The translations under genes and the position numbers were made by a program. This document shows, piece by piece, positions 1 through 7,377 of a stretch of DNA of 7,377 bases (its first letter is position 1; every line of letters begins with the position of its first letter). Below the pieces are notes generated by a model, which worked only from the letters and a program-made list of their open reading frames with translations, made no database searches and was not told the DNA's origin. Source of the stretch: Bacteroidia bacterium (lineage in GTDB: Bacteria > Bacteroidota > Bacteroidia > Bacteroidales > Azobacteroidaceae); the NCBI GenBank assembly GCA_025999935.1, contig BNXY01000082.1, positions 1-7,377 on the forward strand, read 5' to 3'.

Positions 1-879
1 GCCGATTTTCAGGAGTTTTGGAACAAAGCGATTGCCGATGCCAATAAAATTCCACTGGATCCATTATTGACTTTACAGCCCGAACTTTGTACACCGACTT
101 TGAATGTTTATCACATTCGTTTTCAAAACTATGCTTGGGGAAGTTATATTTACGGCATGCTTTGCGTTCCTAAAAAACCGGGCAAATACCCCGCTGTTTT
201 GCAAGTTCCCGGCGCCGGATTACATTCTTTTTCAGGATATAAATCACTTGCCGACAAAGGGGTTATCACTTTGGAAATAGGTATTCACGGTATTCCGGTC
301 AATTTGCCGGGACAGGTTTACTCCGATCTTGCCAACACAGCCTTGAATGGTTATGCACAATACAATCTCGACAATAAGGATAAATACTATTTTAAAAGAG
401 TGTTTATGGGATGTAAACGCGCCATTGATTTTTTCTACACATTAGAAGAATTTGACGGACAACGAGTTGCTGTAATGGGCGGAAGCCAGGGAGGCGCCTT
501 GGCAATTATTACCGCCGCACTCGATCCCCGTGTCAAATGCTTTGCATCACGCCATCCGGGTATGTGCGATTTAACGGGATTTATGAATGGAAGACCCGGC
601 GGTTGGCCTACTTTGAAAAATAATCCGAATATTACCTTACAACTTGAAACCACTCAATATTACGATGTCGTTAATTTTGCCAGAATATTAAAAGTACCCG
701 GCTATTACACCTGGGGGCTTAATGATACGGCTTGTTATCCTACCACTACCTTTTCGGCGTACAATGTAGTGAGCGCCGAAAAAACATTGAACGTGTTTGA
801 GGAAACGGCGCATTGGCATTTTCCTGAACAAAATGCGGCATTTGAAAACTGGGTATTGAATAAATTGGGTGTCAAATAA
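1..879 (+). CDS. Acetylxylan esterase-like alpha/beta hydrolase, C-terminal part (5' end outside window)
   Basis: The reading frame is open from base 1, so the TTG at 67 is internal and not the true start; 292 residues and the TAA stop are present. The sequence follows the acetylxylan esterase / cephalosporin-C deacetylase family (AXE1-like), which hydrolyses acetyl esters on xylan or small substrates. Counting from base 1, the nucleophile is Ser162 in the elbow MGGSQGG, the acid is probably Asp242 in WGLNDTACYP, and the base is probably His271 in ETAHWHFPEQ. Before these come an FQEFWNKAI helix, an IYGMLCVPKKPGKYPAVL strand region and the conserved GIHGIPVNLPGQVY stretch. Related Bacteroidales proteins, as I remember them, run to roughly 430 residues with a signal peptide and an extra N-terminal domain, so about a third is probably missing on the left and export cannot be judged. 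The usual Gly before the catalytic His is Ala here. The family call is firm; the substrate is inferred. Confidence 0.88.
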   Translation, partial: ADFQEFWNKAIADANKIPLDPLLTLQPELCTPTLNVYHIRFQNYAWGSYIYGMLCVPKKPGKYPAVLQVPGAGLHSFSGYKSLADKGVITLEIGIHGIPVNLPGQVYSDLANTALNGYAQYNLDNKDKYYFKRVFMGCKRAIDFFYTLEEFDGQRVAVMGGSQGGALAIITAALDPRVKCFASRHPGMCDLTGFMNGRPGGWPTLKNNPNITLQLETTQYYDVVNFARILKVPGYYTWGLNDTACYPTTTFSAYNVVSAEKTLNVFEETAHWHFPEQNAAFENWVLNKLGVK

Positions 880-922
880 ATTATCGTAACCGGATACAAA
901 TTATGTATTCTATGACAAAAAA

Positions 923-1213
923 ATGGAAAATAAAATCTATGAATTTATAGCGGAAATAAGGAAGGTTCCTGATATTGATGGAGCATATATTGAATTTCCA
1001 TATGACTTAAAAAAAGAATTTGGGAAAGGACGGATTAAAGTTCACGCTGAATTTAATGGAGAACATTATGATGGAAGCATTGTGAATATGGGGCTAAAAA
1101 ATAATGATGGATCAATTTGTTACATAATAGGTATACGAAAAGATATACGGAAAAAAATAAATAAAAATTATGGTGATAAAATCAACGTAAAAATAAAGGA
1201 AAGAGATGTATGA
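923..1213 (+). CDS. DUF1905 domain small protein
   Basis: This complete 96-residue protein is essentially one DUF1905 domain (PF08922 type), a small beta-barrel of unknown biochemical role. Recognisable family positions are YEFIAEIRKVPDIDGAYIEF near the N-terminus, then FPYDLKKEFGKGRIKVHAEF, FNGEHYDGSI, and the closing IGIRKDIRKKI and YGDKINVKI. Family members are often fused to, or sit beside, YdeI/OmpD-associated or DUF1801 proteins, and a DUF1801-like start follows here. The ATG at 923 is chosen because the domain begins at once and the upstream ATGs at 903 and 912 are in other frames. There is no Shine-Dalgarno sequence upstream, only an A-run, as is common in Bacteroidota. The gap to the esterase is 43 bases, so read-through from it is possible. 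Base composition is much more A-rich than either flanking gene, which hints at a different origin. The domain call is good; no function can be assigned. Confidence 0.85.
   Translation: MENKIYEFIAEIRKVPDIDGAYIEFPYDLKKEFGKGRIKVHAEFNGEHYDGSIVNMGLKNNDGSICYIIGIRKDIRKKINKNYGDKINVKIKERDV
1196..1213 (+). promoter_or_regulatory. Purine-rich ribosome-binding tract and ATGA stop/start overlap
   Basis: AAGGAAAGAG at 1196-1205 lies a few bases ahead of the ATG at 1210, and that ATG shares bases with the TGA stop of the DUF1905 gene. This arrangement usually couples translation of the second gene to the first. It supports reading the two small genes as one former transcription unit and fixes the start of the DUF1801-like remnant. 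The Shine-Dalgarno assignment is tentative, because most Bacteroidota genes do not rely on one. Confidence 0.45.
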
Positions 1214-1347
1214 ACACAATAGATGAATATATTGAAACGTTTGAACCAAATATTCAAAAGACATTAAATGAAATATGGAATTTCATAAAAATGAAGTTCC
1301 GGCAGCACCAGCGCCCAAAGAACGGGCAAGTTACCGCGCTAAATTGA
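1210..1347 (+). pseudogene. Broken DUF1801 (YdhG-type) gene remnant
   Basis: The ATG at 1210 overlaps the DUF1905 stop in an ATGA, and a purine tract AAGGAAAGAG lies just upstream (1196-1205), a layout typical of translationally coupled genes. The first 27 residues (MNTIDEYIETFEPNIQKTL, then NEIWNFIK) match the usual N-terminus of DUF1801 proteins. These are small domains of about 110-140 residues related to frataxin-like iron chaperones. After Lys27 the frame turns into unrelated residues (MKFRQHQRPKNGQVTALN) and stops at 1347. Adding one A to the five-A run at 1287-1291 would give FIKNEVPAA, then PAPKERASY. That resembles the family's usual IKEEVPAA..ERISY stretch, although even this frame ends at 1388. 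I therefore see a frameshifted and probably also 3'-truncated gene. The last 17 bases overlap the sprA 3' end in antisense. Alternatives are a very small real protein of 45 residues or a sequencing error in the A-run. Confidence 0.6.
1277..1300. terminator. Inverted repeat at the convergence point, possible weak terminator
   Basis: GGAATTTCAT (1277-1286), an AAAA loop (1287-1290) and ATGAAGTTCC (1291-1300) form a 10-base-pair hairpin. Nine pairs are Watson-Crick and one is T1281-G1296, which is a G.U wobble in plus-strand RNA but an A.C mismatch in minus-strand RNA. Read on the minus strand, the hairpin begins about 30 bases after the sprA stop and is followed by a T-rich but interrupted run (ATATTTCATTTAATGT), so it could terminate sprA transcription. 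On the plus strand it lies inside the DUF1801 remnant and is followed by GC-rich sequence, not a U-tract. The repeat itself is certain; a terminator role is only inferred. Confidence 0.4.
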
Positions 1348-4300
1348 TACTCACACTGATTCCGAAACTGGATTTTGATAAGGGATAGGCTGTCGATGAA
1401 ACCAAGGGATTGCTAATCTGTTTATCGTAAAAAGCTTGTAGCGTGATCAATCTACTCAGATTGTAGTCTCCCGAAATTTTTATCATGGTCTGGGCGTTTC
1501 CGTTGATTGCCTGCGTGAAATTGTCTTGTATTTTGCGAATCAAATTCTGTGTTTTCTTGTAAGAAATATCGGCTTTAACCGTAAATTCATTATTAAAATT
1601 AGCGCCTCCTGTTTTTTTGATTTTTAGGATTTTATTGAAATTCTCGAAACGATAGCCGGTGCCGAATGTGAAATCCGTTGTAACAATTTCTCCAATTTGA
1701 TAAGACGAAACATTCAGGTTGACGTTGCGGGTTGTATTGTATTGCAGTTTCAAGCTCACATTATTCAGGAAGGTGGAATTGATTCCAATCAAAGGATTAA
1801 ACGCCTCGGTTATGCTGACCGCAGTAATGTCGTAAGGAGAGGACGGATAAGGATTATTGGAGGTTATACTCTGAATAAATCCGAGTCCGTCGTCGCCATT
1901 GATGCCGACCCAATTCAGGAACGAATTGAAAGCGCCTACCGTATAAACACTTCTATATTTGTGTTCTAATGTAAAATTTTTGAAATATTTATTTACAAAA
2001 GGCATTTGCATTAATCCGTCATAAGTAATATCCCAATTGGGAAGCAGACTCAACAAAGAAGGGAAGGCCGACAAGCCGATCGAATGGGCGTTTTTACCGG
2101 TATAGGCAGCCAGAAATGCCGGTATCAAAACATCTGTCGAATTGGGATTTACACCGCCGTTTGCCGGATCGTAAGCTTGTCCAGCCAGATTGGAGCCGGC
2201 CAGAAAACCGGCGTTCGGATAATGGGTGTTGCCGTATTGTCGTTCTAACCTGCCTGCGATGATTGACCGGTTATTCAGAAAATTATTAAAAGATTTGGAA
2301 TAATAGCCGTTGGCGGCATTAACCGGTTCGAAAGCCGATTTCAAGGAAACGGTGGTCATCATGAAATCGCCGGTAATTTTAGGGGGCATATTGTCGTACA
2401 TGAAATAAACCTGATTCCGCTTGGTGCTTGTTCGCGTGGCGTTCAAATTGATGCGCATCCCGATAAAAGGCTCCAATAGCGCTTGAAGGCTGAATGTACT
2501 CCGCTTGTTGAACATGGCAGGCATGATGTTTTCATTGTTTTTTACCAGCCAATCATTTTGGTCGGCTTTTTTCAGATAATCTTCTCCGGCTAAGCCAAAA
2601 GCGAAATCCAAGCCGGGCGCGTTCCCGAACGGAGTGGAGCCTTGTCCGAAAAAATTTCCGATTTGCGGACGGAAGTTGGGAACCATCATATCGCTGCTTT
2701 GGGTGTAAGAGAAATCGATGCTTCTAACCATCATCAGTATCCGTGCGGCGCCTTGTGCAATTTTATACCATTGTAAATCTTCGAGCGGCGGCAACTGGGA
2801 AATAGTCAATTTCAGGTTTACGCTATCTTTGTTCTTGATTTGAATGGCGTTATTGTCGAGGGATTTGTATTTTATTTCGTATAATTTCCCGTTCGCTCCG
2901 CGCGCGGTTATCCGCAAACGTTTATTATCCAACTGGTGCCGGACGATGGTGGCGGAATCCGGATTTAGCGTGATTTCGCTTTCATATTTCTTCTTTTTCT
3001 TTTCTTCCGTCCGGATTTGTTCCAATTCACGCCGGCTTGAATTTCTTCCGTTAAGATTAGCGCTTGCTGTTGTCCTCCTGGTCGTATATTTTTTATTCAC
3101 TTCGTCTAAAAATTTGGATTTATTATAGAGGTTCAGCATATTTAATTTTACGCTTTCCAATCCGATTGTACGGCTGTTGGTAATATCGTTTCCGATTTCT
3201 ACACCGGGTAAATTAATTGCAGCTCCCTTATGCCATTCATAATTGCTGTTGAATGTCAAAGCAGCGGTAATAAAATTCAGAATGGGAATGCTCTGGAATG
3301 GAAGGGCGTATGTAGCTGAAAAAGTTTGTTTGTATTCCATGGGTGTTCCTAAATTCTTGATGCTTTGTAATACGGAATCCTTCCACAAAGAATATTCGTC
3401 CGGATTAAATTTCTTGCTAACTTGAACGTGAGGCGTTTCAATCCGGGCATTGGTTCCCGAATTAAAAGACATTTTTAGATCTTGGAATAAATTATCCCAC
3501 TGGATATCCATATTGCGATACCACATAAAATCTTCACGGAAAGAAGCCGGAATCATATTTTCGCCCATATTTCCCAAGTCCCGCAGTTGAAATTCGTAAT
3601 AATCCCGTGAAATATCCGAGTTCAGAGCGATGCTGTTTGGCAAATAATTAATTCCAAAATCTTGGAAGAAATTACCATTTGCGTTGGTTTTAGCGTTCGA
3701 CACAGCGGGAGCGGAGTCGCCGGCGCTTTTCTTAAACGGTTGCCAAGGCTTAATCATCGGAGAATAACTATAATTGAGATTGGCGCGTGTGTTGGTTGTC
3801 CGGTCGTATTGGGTGGTTGCATTTTGAATATTATCCTCCGTAAAAGAATAACCCAAAGATAAGTTTGCCGGGTCGTAAGGCATTGGCTTTTTACTCTGGA
3901 TATCGACTCCTATATTGTTGAAATTGATGGATTTGTAACTTCTTTTATCTTGAGCGAAATTTTTGATGGAATCTTTTTCCGCTTTCGTTTCAACCGCATC
4001 CAAAGCGTCTTTCAATAAAACATCCTGGTCTAAGGGATTGTATTTCGGGCTAACTACTTCTTCCCTGTAAGAGTAGTAAAAAGGAATACTTACCTTGGCT
4101 TTTTCAGGGAAAAACCGGCCAAGTTCCAATTGCGTTCCCACATTGAATTGGTGGGTATCATCCAGATTTCGTTCCATAAGGCCCTGATCCAAACCGCCAA
4201 ATCCTGCGGTTTCTTTCTTGCCGGAAAAATTAAGGGAACCCCAATCGGAAAGGCCGACAAAGAGATTGGCATTTCCTGCCCATCCGCCATCTTCATTAAA

Positions 4301-7300
4301 TTCCGTCAAACGCAATTCGTTTACCCACATTTCTACGGATTGGGTACTCCGGGAATTATTGCGAACACCTATCATGATTACTTTCACATCCGAGGTGCTG
4401 GGATTTCCGACGACAGTAACTTTGTTCATGGGTTTTTCCGGATCAAAATCGGAATAAGGCGTATAATAGGTTACACTCGATCCTTCTTTTCGTTTTTCTT
4501 TGTTGCGGGCTAATTTAAGATTGGTAAGCAATTCAAACGGAAAATCAAACATATTTGATTGCGGCCAAACGATTTCCCGCGAGGCGGAACTGCTTTCGTC
4601 GTAACGTCCCGGAGGCGTAACTTTTACCGGTATTTCATATTCATAATAATTGTTCTTATAATCCGATCCCAAACGGATAAATATCGAAAGGTCGTTGTCT
4701 TGTAAATCCTGTAAATTATCCGGTAGTTTTTCGGCATGGGAAAACATCTGAATCCTGCGATACTGCCGGGTATCCAATGCCGCAGATTTATATATGGCAC
4801 GGGCGTCTCCCGGCGCCAAGTTGGTAATTTCCGCCGATAAGGATTGTTCGTTTTGCTGCCGCAACTGGGGTTGGCCGGGGTCTAAAATGCGGTTTACTCC
4901 CGGAGGCATCACGTAATTGACCGGTTGTTTGCTGCCGTTTTCTTCAATATTGACGGTTGACAGGCTGATGCCGGCATTGCCGGAAGGCGGTAAATTCGGA
5001 TTGGACAAGTCTTTGGTATAGACGCGCCAATTGCCGTGAACCAATTGAAAAGTCCCGAACCGGAGAATTACCGAATCGGAGAAATTGGTCAGAAACATCC
5101 GCATGAACCGGATGGTTTTAAAATCCCGGATATCGCCGTATTTACTTTCAAACTCGTGGATGGGAACCTTGAACTTATACCAGGCGACCGTTTCATTCTT
5201 GCCGTTTTTCAATGACGGTTTCACCTCTAATTTTTGTACAATGAAATTTTTTCCTACCGTCATGTCTTGCGGACGGATAGAAATATTGTATTGGAAATAT
5301 TTTTCGCTCTCATTCAAGGTGTTGTCCTGATTAATATCTTCTACATCCGGAACGAGTTTAGCGGCTGTATTGTAATTTTCCGGAGAATCTTCGGCATCGG
5401 CGGAGTTTCCTTCTACTCCGTTGTAATGTTTGTATCGTCCCAAAATGGGCATCTCCATCCGGTCGTAGTCGGAACCTCTGAAATAGTGATAATTATCGCC
5501 GGCCGGGTCGTTGATCGGAGAGAACGGATCGTCGCGCATGGCCTGTAAAGCGTCCGGCGACAAGCGGTTTTCTAAATTTTCCAAATAATCGGCGTAAGTG
5601 GGATATGCAAATTCCGCGTCATTGATTAATCCGTCAAAACCGACGTCTTGGTATTTGCGGGCGCCTTTTGTATTGTCGAAAGCGTACACCATTGATTGTT
5701 GTTTCGGTACTAAACCCCAGGCGGTTTTTTCCACTTTGGTCGTGTCGCCGTCGATGGGTAAGCCGTTTTCAAAAAATTTCTTTTCGTCTTTCAGAATATC
5801 TTCCGAAATTTCTCCCAGATTGAAGTACAAATCGCCACCCGATGCGTTTGGATTGTAGATAAAAGGATCCAGCAACCAGAACTCAATGGTTTCAAAATTA
5901 TTGGCTTCAAAATCGGTAAATCCGCTTTCGATTTTGCGGGTAATACCTCCCCAACGCTTTTCGGGAGATAATAATTTTCCATCCGGATTTATATTTGAAT
6001 CGTCCAGATTATAAGGGCCGCGTTCTTGCGGATAATAGGCCAAATTCAATACGGGAATGGAAGAAGATACATCGAATCGTTGATCTTTGTTCGGGAAAAG
6101 TTCTGTTTCCAAAATCTCTCTCACATAGTGGTTCGACAATTGATCCAGGTCGTTTTTGATATGATTGGGCGTTAAAGACGATTTGCGGGTAAATATTCCG
6201 TCGATGTAATACCAAGCCAACAAGGAACGGTTTTTACCGTAATTGATATTATTCACTAAGCGGGATTCGGTAAACATAGAGGGGGTTGAGGATAAATTCC
6301 ACGAATAAGGAGAACGAAGCTCGATGGATATTTTAGCATCCTCAAAATCATCAATATAGGAATAATCGCCACCGTATTTGCTGTGATAATGACCGGGAAT
6401 CAATTGCGCATATTCCGCACTGAAAGTGATTTGCGAAGGAGCCGTTAAGTCCAGAAAAGGCAATTTGTCCAATAGATTGGTCAGCGCTTGCGATTGCCCC
6501 GTATAGTTGGTGTTAAATCCAAACAGGGTATTATTGATGGATTCTGCGCCAGGCAGGGTTTTCATGGTCAGCGGCATTTCGCTCAGATTCATGACGGTCG
6601 CTCCAATATTGAACTTGGGGCTGAATGCGTAATTAAGATTCAAGCCCATCATGGTTTTTCGTTGCATCATTCCGAAGGCAGACTGGTCTTCGAATGTGGT
6701 CTGAATATTTGCATCATTTTGGTAAGCCGGATTGATAATGGTCAAATTCCCGCTGGCATAATCAAAGATATAATCAACGTTTTCTTTCAGCCGGACTCCA
6801 TTAGCGGTAACTACTACCGAGCCTTGGGCAATATTGTTTCCTGGTAATCCGATGTTTGAATCGCTTGAGCCTTTGTATTCCCCGTCTAAGATAAATTTGT
6901 TTTTTTCGGCGGTTTGCCGGGCGACCGTTAAAGTCGAATCGTACAGTTCCTGAAAAACATATTTATCTGCAATAGCGTCATTTCCAATCTTTTTTCTCAA
7001 ATGCGACCCAAAAGGTTCAACTACCGGGAAAACAATTCTTCCGTTCTCTGAAAAAATCGTTTTTCCTTCGATATAATCAAAGAAACCATCGGGATACGCT
7101 TCTTGACGGGAATCTAAATTATCCAGATTCATCACGCGCAATAAAAATTGGTTGGCAATATTTCCTTCTGTGATATAATTCAAAAAAACGCCGGTTGTAT
7201 CATTCTGGTATTTGATATTCAAACGGAACTTATCCCGGTCGATATACCGGCCATTACTAATCGTATAGACATTTTTCATCATCAGCTTCCAGGTTGCTGA

Positions 7301-7377
7301 AGCCGGAGAAATCATTGTTCCTTTTATCAGTTTTACATATAAATTATCTTTGGTATTGTTGGGATTATCGGTCGAAA
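1331..7377 (-). CDS. sprA: T9SS outer-membrane translocon SprA/Sov, N-terminus outside window
   Basis: The frame is open to the right edge, so the ATG at 7315 is internal; 20 further codons upstream (including NLYVKLIKGT) fit the family. The window holds 2014 residues and the TAA stop, against roughly 2300-2500 for complete family members. SprA (Sov in Porphyromonas) is the very large outer-membrane beta-barrel through which T9SS cargo leaves the periplasm; in Flavobacterium it works with PorV and a plug protein. Signature stretches, counted from the right edge, are LNLAYYPQERGPYN (443-456), FWLLDPF (499-505), LYFNLGEISEDIL (516-528), RFMRMFLTNFSDS (from 756), NYVMPPGVNRILDPGQPQ (around 820), MFDFPFELL (942-950), SVEMWVNELRL (1013-1023) and AARILMMVR (1543-1551). 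A charged EEKKKKK patch lies at 1457-1463. The rest is rich in alternating aromatic and polar strands, as expected of a barrel, and ends in FGISVSINLAR. No frameshift is visible. It converges on the small plus-strand genes, and its promoter lies outside the window. Confidence 0.95.
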   Translation of the reverse strand, partial: STDNPNNTKDNLYVKLIKGTMISPASATWKLMMKNVYTISNGRYIDRDKFRLNIKYQNDTTGVFLNYITEGNIANQFLLRVMNLDNLDSRQEAYPDGFFDYIEGKTIFSENGRIVFPVVEPFGSHLRKKIGNDAIADKYVFQELYDSTLTVARQTAEKNKFILDGEYKGSSDSNIGLPGNNIAQGSVVVTANGVRLKENVDYIFDYASGNLTIINPAYQNDANIQTTFEDQSAFGMMQRKTMMGLNLNYAFSPKFNIGATVMNLSEMPLTMKTLPGAESINNTLFGFNTNYTGQSQALTNLLDKLPFLDLTAPSQITFSAEYAQLIPGHYHSKYGGDYSYIDDFEDAKISIELRSPYSWNLSSTPSMFTESRLVNNINYGKNRSLLAWYYIDGIFTRKSSLTPNHIKNDLDQLSNHYVREILETELFPNKDQRFDVSSSIPVLNLAYYPQERGPYNLDDSNINPDGKLLSPEKRWGGITRKIESGFTDFEANNFETIEFWLLDPFIYNPNASGGDLYFNLGEISEDILKDEKKFFENGLPIDGDTTKVEKTAWGLVPKQQSMVYAFDNTKGARKYQDVGFDGLINDAEFAYPTYADYLENLENRLSPDALQAMRDDPFSPINDPAGDNYHYFRGSDYDRMEMPILGRYKHYNGVEGNSADAEDSPENYNTAAKLVPDVEDINQDNTLNESEKYFQYNISIRPQDMTVGKNFIVQKLEVKPSLKNGKNETVAWYKFKVPIHEFESKYGDIRDFKTIRFMRMFLTNFSDSVILRFGTFQLVHGNWRVYTKDLSNPNLPPSGNAGISLSTVNIEENGSKQPVNYVMPPGVNRILDPGQPQLRQQNEQSLSAEITNLAPGDARAIYKSAALDTRQYRRIQMFSHAEKLPDNLQDLQDNDLSIFIRLGSDYKNNYYEYEIPVKVTPPGRYDESSSASREIVWPQSNMFDFPFELLTNLKLARNKEKRKEGSSVTYYTPYSDFDPEKPMNKVTVVGNPSTSDVKVIMIGVRNNSRSTQSVEMWVNELRLTEFNEDGGWAGNANLFVGLSDWGSLNFSGKKETAGFGGLDQGLMERNLDDTHQFNVGTQLELGRFFPEKAKVSIPFYYSYREEVVSPKYNPLDQDVLLKDALDAVETKAEKDSIKNFAQDKRSYKSINFNNIGVDIQSKKPMPYDPANLSLGYSFTEDNIQNATTQYDRTTNTRANLNYSYSPMIKPWQPFKKSAGDSAPAVSNAKTNANGNFFQDFGINYLPNSIALNSDISRDYYEFQLRDLGNMGENMIPASFREDFMWYRNMDIQWDNLFQDLKMSFNSGTNARIETPHVQVSKKFNPDEYSLWKDSVLQSIKNLGTPMEYKQTFSATYALPFQSIPILNFITAALTFNSNYEWHKGAAINLPGVEIGNDITNSRTIGLESVKLNMLNLYNKSKFLDEVNKKYTTRRTTASANLNGRNSSRRELEQIRTEEKKKKKYESEITLNPDSATIVRHQLDNKRLRITARGANGKLYEIKYKSLDNNAIQIKNKDSVNLKLTISQLPPLEDLQWYKIAQGAARILMMVRSIDFSYTQSSDMMVPNFRPQIGNFFGQGSTPFGNAPGLDFAFGLAGEDYLKKADQNDWLVKNNENIMPAMFNKRSTFSLQALLEPFIGMRINLNATRTSTKRNQVYFMYDNMPPKITGDFMMTTVSLKSAFEPVNAANGYYSKSFNNFLNNRSIIAGRLERQYGNTHYPNAGFLAGSNLAGQAYDPANGGVNPNSTDVLIPAFLAAYTGKNAHSIGLSAFPSLLSLLPNWDITYDGLMQMPFVNKYFKNFTLEHKYRSVYTVGAFNSFLNWVGINGDDGLGFIQSITSNNPYPSSPYDITAVSITEAFNPLIGINSTFLNNVSLKLQYNTTRNVNLNVSSYQIGEIVTTDFTFGTGYRFENFNKILKIKKTGGANFNNEFTVKADISYKKTQNLIRKIQDNFTQAINGNAQTMIKISGDYNLSRLITLQAFYDKQISNPLVSSTAYPLSKSSFGISVSINLAR

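Noticed and set aside
435..653. 72-residue minus-strand ORF inside the esterase
   Set aside because: It lies antisense to the catalytic Ser region of the esterase and resembles nothing I recognise.
841..868. Possible Bacteroidota-type promoter (TTTG at 841, TAAATTGG at 861) ahead of the DUF1905 gene
   Set aside because: The second box has a mismatch to TAnnTTTG and the spacer of 16 bases is shorter than the usual 19 or so, so it could easily be chance inside the esterase.
67..879. A complete 270-residue esterase starting at the TTG at 67
   Set aside because: The frame is open to base 1 and the upstream residues (DFQEFWNKAIADANKIPLD) are typical of the family, so the gene begins outside the window.
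1313..1327. GCCC...GGGC mini-hairpin as a terminator between the convergent genes
   Set aside because: The stem is only four base pairs and no T-run follows on either strand.
2985..3007. Pyrimidine-rich tract (TTTC/TTCT repeats)
   Set aside because: It is simply the coding sequence for the EEKKKKKY charged patch of SprA.
4090..4296. Minus-strand ORFs in other frames within sprA (also 5791-5982 and 6009-6215)
   Set aside because: They overlap the confident sprA frame on the same strand and show no independent family features.
4130..4513. 127-residue plus-strand ORF and overlapping plus-strand ORFs inside sprA, such as 6488-6847, 5234-5548 and 5598-5858
   Set aside because: All lie antisense to strongly conserved sprA coding sequence, show no recognisable domain, and have the compositions expected of shadow frames.
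1331..7315. sprA starting at the ATG at 7315
   Set aside because: The frame continues to the edge with family-like residues (NLYVKLIKGT), and the protein would be several hundred residues too short.

Overview
The window looks like chromosomal DNA from a member of the Bacteroidota, most probably Bacteroidales. The main evidence is a nearly complete sprA/sov gene, the outer-membrane translocon of the type IX secretion system (T9SS), which is known only from this phylum. The esterase at the left edge also resembles the acetylxylan esterases of gut and environmental Bacteroidales.

Layout from left to right. Positions 1-879 (+) hold the C-terminal part of an acetylxylan-esterase-like alpha/beta hydrolase, with the whole catalytic triad visible and its N-terminus outside the window. 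Positions 923-1213 (+) hold a small complete DUF1905 protein. Its stop codon overlaps, in an ATGA, the start of a second small gene at 1210-1347 (+). That gene begins like a DUF1801 (YdhG-type) protein but collapses after about 27 residues. One missing A in an A-run at 1287-1291 would restore a more DUF1801-like reading, so I call it a pseudogene. Its remnant runs into the 3' end of sprA. Positions 1331-7377 (-) are sprA, open at the right edge: 2014 residues and the stop codon are present, and the N-terminus lies outside.

The esterase and sprA have ordinary mid-GC Bacteroidota composition. The small-gene pair at about 923-1291 is strikingly A-rich, which suggests a separate origin. An inverted repeat at 1277-1300 sits at the convergence point and may help end transcription.

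Functionally, SprA exports cell-surface and secreted proteins across the outer membrane. The esterase would remove acetyl groups from plant polysaccharides or similar esters. Nothing in the window links the two beyond proximity. I did not find a new multi-gene system here. The most interesting spot is the 1210-1390 junction, with its broken gene, hairpin and composition change. Apart from sprA and the small genes there is no gene-free stretch longer than about 45 bases.
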